Source: Chitinophagaceae bacterium (GTDB lineage: Bacteria; Bacteroidota; Bacteroidia; Chitinophagales; Chitinophagaceae). Taken from it: 15,603 nucleotides of DNA. A program made the position numbers and the translations under genes. The notes below the pieces were generated by a model. That model saw nothing but the letters and a program-made list of their open reading frames with translations, did not search any database and was not told where the DNA came from. Numbering within the stretch: the stretch's first letter is position 1; every line of letters starts with the position of its first letter. Positions 13,796 through 15,603 of the stretch are shown one piece after another. The stretch is from assembly GCA_025455245.1 (NCBI GenBank), contig JALOMX010000007.1, forward strand, positions 1 to 15,603. Reading direction: 5' to 3'.

Positions 13796-14650
13796 TTAAG
13801 CAAGGTGTTTTTTGAAGAAATCCATAGTCCTTCCCCAGGCTAATTTTGCAGCAGCTTCATTGTACCTCGCTGCAGATGTATCATTATGAAATGCATGATC
13901 TACGCCCTCGTACATGTACAGTTCGTAGGTTACATTGGCTGCTTTTAATGCTTCTTCGTATGCAGGTATACCTTCGTTAATGCGGGTATCGTTGCCTGCA
14001 TAATGCAATTGCAGGGAAGCCTTTATTTTGGGAACATCTGCGGCCGCGGCCTGCCTGCCATAAAATGCAACAGCAGCTTTCAGGTCGGGTGAATTGACGG
14101 CCAGATTATTGGCCATGGCGCCACCCCAGCAAAATCCGACACAACCCACCTTTCCGGTGCATTCGGGTCGCTTCATTAAAAAGGGAACGGCAGCTACAAA
14201 GTTTGCGATATTTTGGGCTGCATCGAGTTTGGCAAACATCGCCCTTGCCTCATCGGCGTTTTCCGGGGTTCCGCCTAAAAGGGAAAGCGCATCGGGACCA
14301 AGGGCAATATAGCCTGCAAGCGCCGCCCTGCGTACAACATCTTCTATATGCGGGTTCAGTCCCCTGTTTTCATGAATCACAATTATACCCGGATATCGAC
14401 CGGGTTTTTTAGGTTTAGCCAGATAGCCCTTCATTTCGCCTCCTGCCACATTCCACGTTACCCTTTCTGTTTGTATTTCCTCATTGTCATCGCGGGTTTG
14501 CGCAAAGGCATAATTATTTTCCAATTGAGGCAAAATCGCCATTGCGGCTGCCGTGCTTCCGGCCAATACGGCAAGCCTTTTTAGAAAAGTGCTTCGTTCC
14601 AGCGGCTTATGTGTGTACTCATCGTACAACTGTATGATTTTTTTATCCAT
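13796..14650 (-). CDS. exported dienelactone hydrolase family protein
   Basis: A 284-aa alpha/beta hydrolase. The catalytic triad of the dienelactone hydrolase family is complete: nucleophile C174 in GFCWGG, D221 in AGNDTR and H252 in DHAFHND. The oxyanion/E-loop motif HENRG is at 93-97. The N-terminus is unusual: about 20 residues precede a hydrophobic segment (25-42) and an FAQ cleavage region near 50. Relatives often carry a twin-arginine motif at this place (RRxFLK); here the corresponding residues are ERSTFLKR, with no RR. Export could be by Sec or a relaxed Tat signal. The substrate is unknown; DLH proteins hydrolyse lactones and esters. It converges with the aldo/keto reductase gene with only 17 bp between them, so their transcripts may interfere. 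A TATCTTGG (14670-14677) may be the -7 element. Confidence 0.88.
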   Translation of the reverse strand: MDKKIIQLYDEYTHKPLERSTFLKRLAVLAGSTAAAMAILPQLENNYAFAQTRDDNEEIQTERVTWNVAGGEMKGYLAKPKKPGRYPGIIVIHENRGLNPHIEDVVRRAALAGYIALGPDALSLLGGTPENADEARAMFAKLDAAQNIANFVAAVPFLMKRPECTGKVGCVGFCWGGAMANNLAVNSPDLKAAVAFYGRQAAAADVPKIKASLQLHYAGNDTRINEGIPAYEEALKAANVTYELYMYEGVDHAFHNDTSAARYNEAAAKLAWGRTMDFFKKHLA

Positions 14651-14709
14651 GATATTTTTTTTGTCCTACCCAAGATAGGGAGGGTTTGGCGTTTTGCCGC
14701 TTAATTTTT

Positions 14710-15603
14710 TTAATGATGATATCTTTTTTCATACTCAGTAATGGAGGCAAAATCAATTCCTTCGCTTTTGCCTATATCCAAAATAAGTTTTTGTTTGTAA
14801 TTTGGTTGAAGGTCATTCCATCTCACCTCGCCGTTCAGCCATTTTGAAATCCAGCCGTTACTCAAAATATGACGTGCGGCAAAGGGTCCGAGTTCTTGCG
14901 CCATTTTTTGTTGAACAGGGCTCCAGATACTTTCCTTAATCTGCTTTTGCAGATCCTTTTTTTGCCGGTATTCTTCCCTTTCTTTTTCAGAATAGGATTT
15001 TCCATTCAGCCTTTTATCAAGGTTTTGTTTTTCGGATTCCTTAAAAATAGCCTCGATATTTTCAATAAGTTCCTTTGCGGTTTTTCCGTGTTTTAAGGAT
15101 GGGTGTAATCCTGAAACATTTTGAATATCCTGGTAAGGAATATACCCCATTGCAATATCCCGAACAGTTTGCTCGGGCATGATCATGTAAGAAGGTTTAT
15201 TTTTCTTGCGGGCTACAAGATCCCTTAGTTTAAACATTTCGTTCAGAATAAACTGTTGCCAGGGAGAAAGGTTTTTATGATCGCCGGGTTTAAGAAAGTT
15301 GGTTTTTACTTCCAGCGTATAACGAACTGTTTCAAGCGAATTAAACTCTTCCCCGATCCATTCAGTCAGCCCTTTTTGATGTGCCTCGTCCCTGAGTACG
15401 GCATACAATTGCGATAAATACAATACATCATCGGTAGCGTATTTCAACTGATCGTCTCTTAGTGGCCTGATATGCCAATTACTTTGCTGATGTTTTTTAT
15501 CCAGGATAATATTGAATTTGTTTTCCAGTAATCTTGCGAGCGAAGTATGCTCATAGTTCAGCAATTTGGCAATAACTTCCGTATCGGCAATATTCCTCGG
15601 ATG
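14710..15603 (-). CDS. rnd: ribonuclease D, 5' end beyond window
   Basis: The last 297 residues of a 3'-5' exoribonuclease of the DEDDy family involved in tRNA and stable RNA maturation. The frame is open to the window edge, so the first catalytic motif (DxE) is missing from view. Visible are the Exo II region NIADTEVIAKLL at the start, the segment SNWHIRPL (41-48), and the Exo III motif Y55-x3-D59 in LKYATDDVLYL. An HRDC domain follows at about 114-190 (LSPWQQFILNEMFKLRDLVARKK). A charged, coiled-coil-like segment (about 188-226) leads into a compact C-terminal region that may be a second HRDC-like domain. A TTG internal start at 15564 is not credible because conserved residues lie upstream. 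Confidence 0.85.
   Translation of the reverse strand, partial: HPRNIADTEVIAKLLNYEHTSLARLLENKFNIILDKKHQQSNWHIRPLRDDQLKYATDDVLYLSQLYAVLRDEAHQKGLTEWIGEEFNSLETVRYTLEVKTNFLKPGDHKNLSPWQQFILNEMFKLRDLVARKKNKPSYMIMPEQTVRDIAMGYIPYQDIQNVSGLHPSLKHGKTAKELIENIEAIFKESEKQNLDKRLNGKSYSEKEREEYRQKKDLQKQIKESIWSPVQQKMAQELGPFAARHILSNGWISKWLNGEVRWNDLQPNYKQKLILDIGKSEGIDFASITEYEKRYHH

Noticed and set aside
13787..13802. Hairpin TGCTTA-CTTT-TAAGCA between the convergent aldo/keto reductase and dienelactone hydrolase genes
   Set aside because: The stem is only six mostly A/T pairs, overlaps the hydrolase stop codon and has no T-tract. It is too weak to call a terminator.
1..15603. Mobile elements, CRISPR arrays, tRNA or rRNA genes
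   Set aside because: No transposase or integrase frame, no regular spaced repeats, and no cloverleaf or rRNA-like sequence was seen on either strand. No gap between genes exceeds 150 bp.

Overview
The window looks like a chromosomal segment of a member of the Bacteroidota, most likely near the Chitinophagales or Sphingobacteriales. The evidence is Bacteroidota-type -7 promoter elements (TAnnTTTG), A/T-rich spacers, many Sec/SPII lipoproteins, a DUF2490 protein, and a Crp/Fnr regulator and nos cluster of the type common in that phylum. I see no mobile elements, tRNA or rRNA genes, CRISPR arrays or integration scars. It reads as ordinary chromosome carrying a complete respiratory gene cluster.

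Layout. Bases 1-788 (minus) hold most of a DUF2490 outer-membrane-type protein that runs off the left edge. Bases 835-2243 (minus) are a translationally coupled pair: an enoyl-CoA hydratase/isomerase family protein and an AlkA-type DNA glycosylase. Bases 2298-3560 (minus) encode a 420-aa polytopic membrane protein with conserved histidines, distantly like heme-copper oxidase/NnrS-type proteins. Bases 3611-4252 (minus) encode a Crp/Fnr-family regulator. Diverging from it, 4366-11140 (plus) is a clade II (atypical) nitrous oxide reductase operon: a c-type cytochrome lipoprotein, nosZ (Sec-type lipoprotein), a small NosB-like membrane protein, nosL, nosD, nosF, nosY and a group III truncated haemoglobin. 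Then come a fasciclin-domain lipoprotein (minus), an EcsC-family protein (minus), a YghZ-type aldo/keto reductase (plus), an exported dienelactone-hydrolase-family enzyme (minus) and the 3' part of RNase D (minus), cut by the right edge.

How the genes work together. NosZ reduces N2O to N2 in the periplasm. The mono-haem cytochrome is a plausible electron donor. NosL supplies Cu(I), and NosD with the NosFY ABC transporter matures the CuZ centre. The truncated haemoglobin probably handles NO or O2. No nosR, nosX, nosG, nosH or nosC1/C2 is present here, so the route from quinol to the cytochrome is not encoded in the window.

Main discovery. A 16-bp FNR-type box (TATGAT-N4-ATCATA, TGAT core) lies upstream of four transcription units: DUF2490, the 420-aa membrane protein, the nos operon and the fasciclin lipoprotein. 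In all four its centre is exactly 29.5 bp upstream of the first base of a -7-like element, which corresponds to about -41.5, the classical class II Fnr activator position. A perfect copy lies between the regulator and the nos operon. I infer a local regulon of the Crp/Fnr protein joining N2O respiration to three genes of unknown function.
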